Source of the DNA: Xiphias gladius
Lineage: Eukaryota; Chordata; Actinopteri; Istiophoriformes; Xiphiidae
DNA length: 64,000 bases
Assembly (NCBI RefSeq): GCF_016859285.1
Contig: NC_053415.1
Span: 16,555,001-16,619,000 of the forward strand
Direction of reading: 5' to 3'
Shown: positions 63,281-64,000 of the stretch, in pieces
How the letters are laid out: each line of letters starts with the position of its first letter
How positions within the stretch are numbered: the first letter of the stretch is position 1
Made by a program: the position numbers and the translations under genes
The notes under the pieces: model-generated
Told to the model about the DNA's origin: nothing
Databases searched by the model: none
What the model saw: only the letters and a program-made list of their open reading frames with translations

Positions 63281-64000
63281 GCAGCTGTGTCCTAGTTGTC
63301 GAAATAAAGAGAGAGAGACAGAAAGCAGAACTACGCAAGACATTTGCATGTGAACTCTTTGTACTCCAGCTAGAGAGAGAGTGGGTCTCAGAGGGAGCAT
63401 GAATGTGCAGTAAAATCATACACTATACTGTACATATATGTGTCTGTCTCTTTATGTTAGGTTGTTTCTTTGCCCTCTGGCTATTTTTTACTGCCTTCTA
63501 AGGCACAGAAAAAGTTTGATGGGGAGTCCTCCTCGATATTGCTGGCTTACGACAACTCCCTAAGTGAATTTGTCCCTCCATGTAACCGTACTCATCTTGT
63601 AATCCTTGCATCTGTACCACTAGCATCGCCTGCCTCTTTTTACTTGAGCCGTACAATAACACTCAGTAAATCCTCTTCATCTTCGGACTCTATGAAGGCT
63701 CCTGTACTCTCTTGTTCTTCCTCCGATTTAAGCTGCGTGGGTGTAATGAGCAGTTGTTGTGAATGTTGTCAGTCTGCTGGCCTGTCTGTCTGGCCCTCTA
63801 ATGGAAGTAAGAACGCTTACTCTGTCTTTCTTGCTGTATTCCTCCATGATAGACACTCGCACACAGCATCACACCTGTTTCCCAGCTGACCGACTTGCAG
63901 CAGCTAGAAAGTTTTCCCTTGAACACTGAAAATCATTTACCTTTCTCTTCCTTTTCTCAACCTTATTTGTCTTTAAAACATTCCAGTTAATAAACTAGGC
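63281..64000. other. Window end; no gene confirmed
   Basis: Holds a plus-strand open frame (63470-63889) and, on the other strand, a short acidic frame at 63640-63768 (see findings). Neither can be tied to a gene. Confidence 0.4.

Noticed and set aside
63470-63889. Plus-strand Ser/Cys-rich open frame of 139 codons
   Set aside because: Composition looks like the antisense of an acidic frame, and there is no splice context or homology I can recall.

Overview
This window is vertebrate nuclear DNA, almost certainly from a ray-finned (teleost, probably spiny-rayed) fish. The genes are split by GT-AG introns. Between them lie long (CA)n/(TG)n microsatellites, and several repeat families that I recognise from memory as common in teleost genomes occur in more than one copy. 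There are no bacterial, viral or CRISPR features.

Region by region: (1) 1-8.1 kb is intergenic, with one degenerate interspersed repeat at about 3.5-4.1 kb. (2) 8.1-18.0 kb, minus strand, holds a CD2/CD58-like receptor: a signal peptide, a V-type Ig domain without cysteines, a four-cysteine C2-type Ig domain, a transmembrane helix, and a long acidic cytoplasmic tail built from several exons that all have phase-1 boundaries. An in-frame TGA interrupts the last tail exon. The same frame stays open and tail-like for another 139 codons, up to a second stop just before a poly(A) signal. (3) 19.66-25.25 kb, minus strand, holds a complete seven-coding-exon klhl6 (BTB-BACK-six Kelch repeats, 608 aa). 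(4) 27.1-33.8 kb, plus strand and head-to-head with klhl6, holds a complete ten-exon EWI-family receptor with eight Ig domains, most like CD101/IGSF2. (5) 33.8-51.7 kb is intergenic, with microsatellites, two repeat copies and a perfect 25-bp-stem hairpin. (6) 51.7-52.9 kb is a CpG-rich promoter/5' leader ending in a signal-peptide exon at 52845-52884. The rest of that gene must lie beyond the window, because 52.9-64 kb looks like its first intron.

The first three genes belong to families linked to lymphocyte biology: CD2-type adhesion/co-stimulation, KLHL6 (a CUL3 adaptor in B cells) and CD101 (a leukocyte EWI receptor). In human, CD2, CD58, CD101, PTGFRN and IGSF3 cluster at 1p13, whereas KLHL6 is at 3q27. 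Finding klhl6 between a CD2-like gene and a cd101-like gene is therefore the most notable aspect of the layout. All exon limits come from reading frame, splice consensus and phase agreement by eye; no database search was possible.
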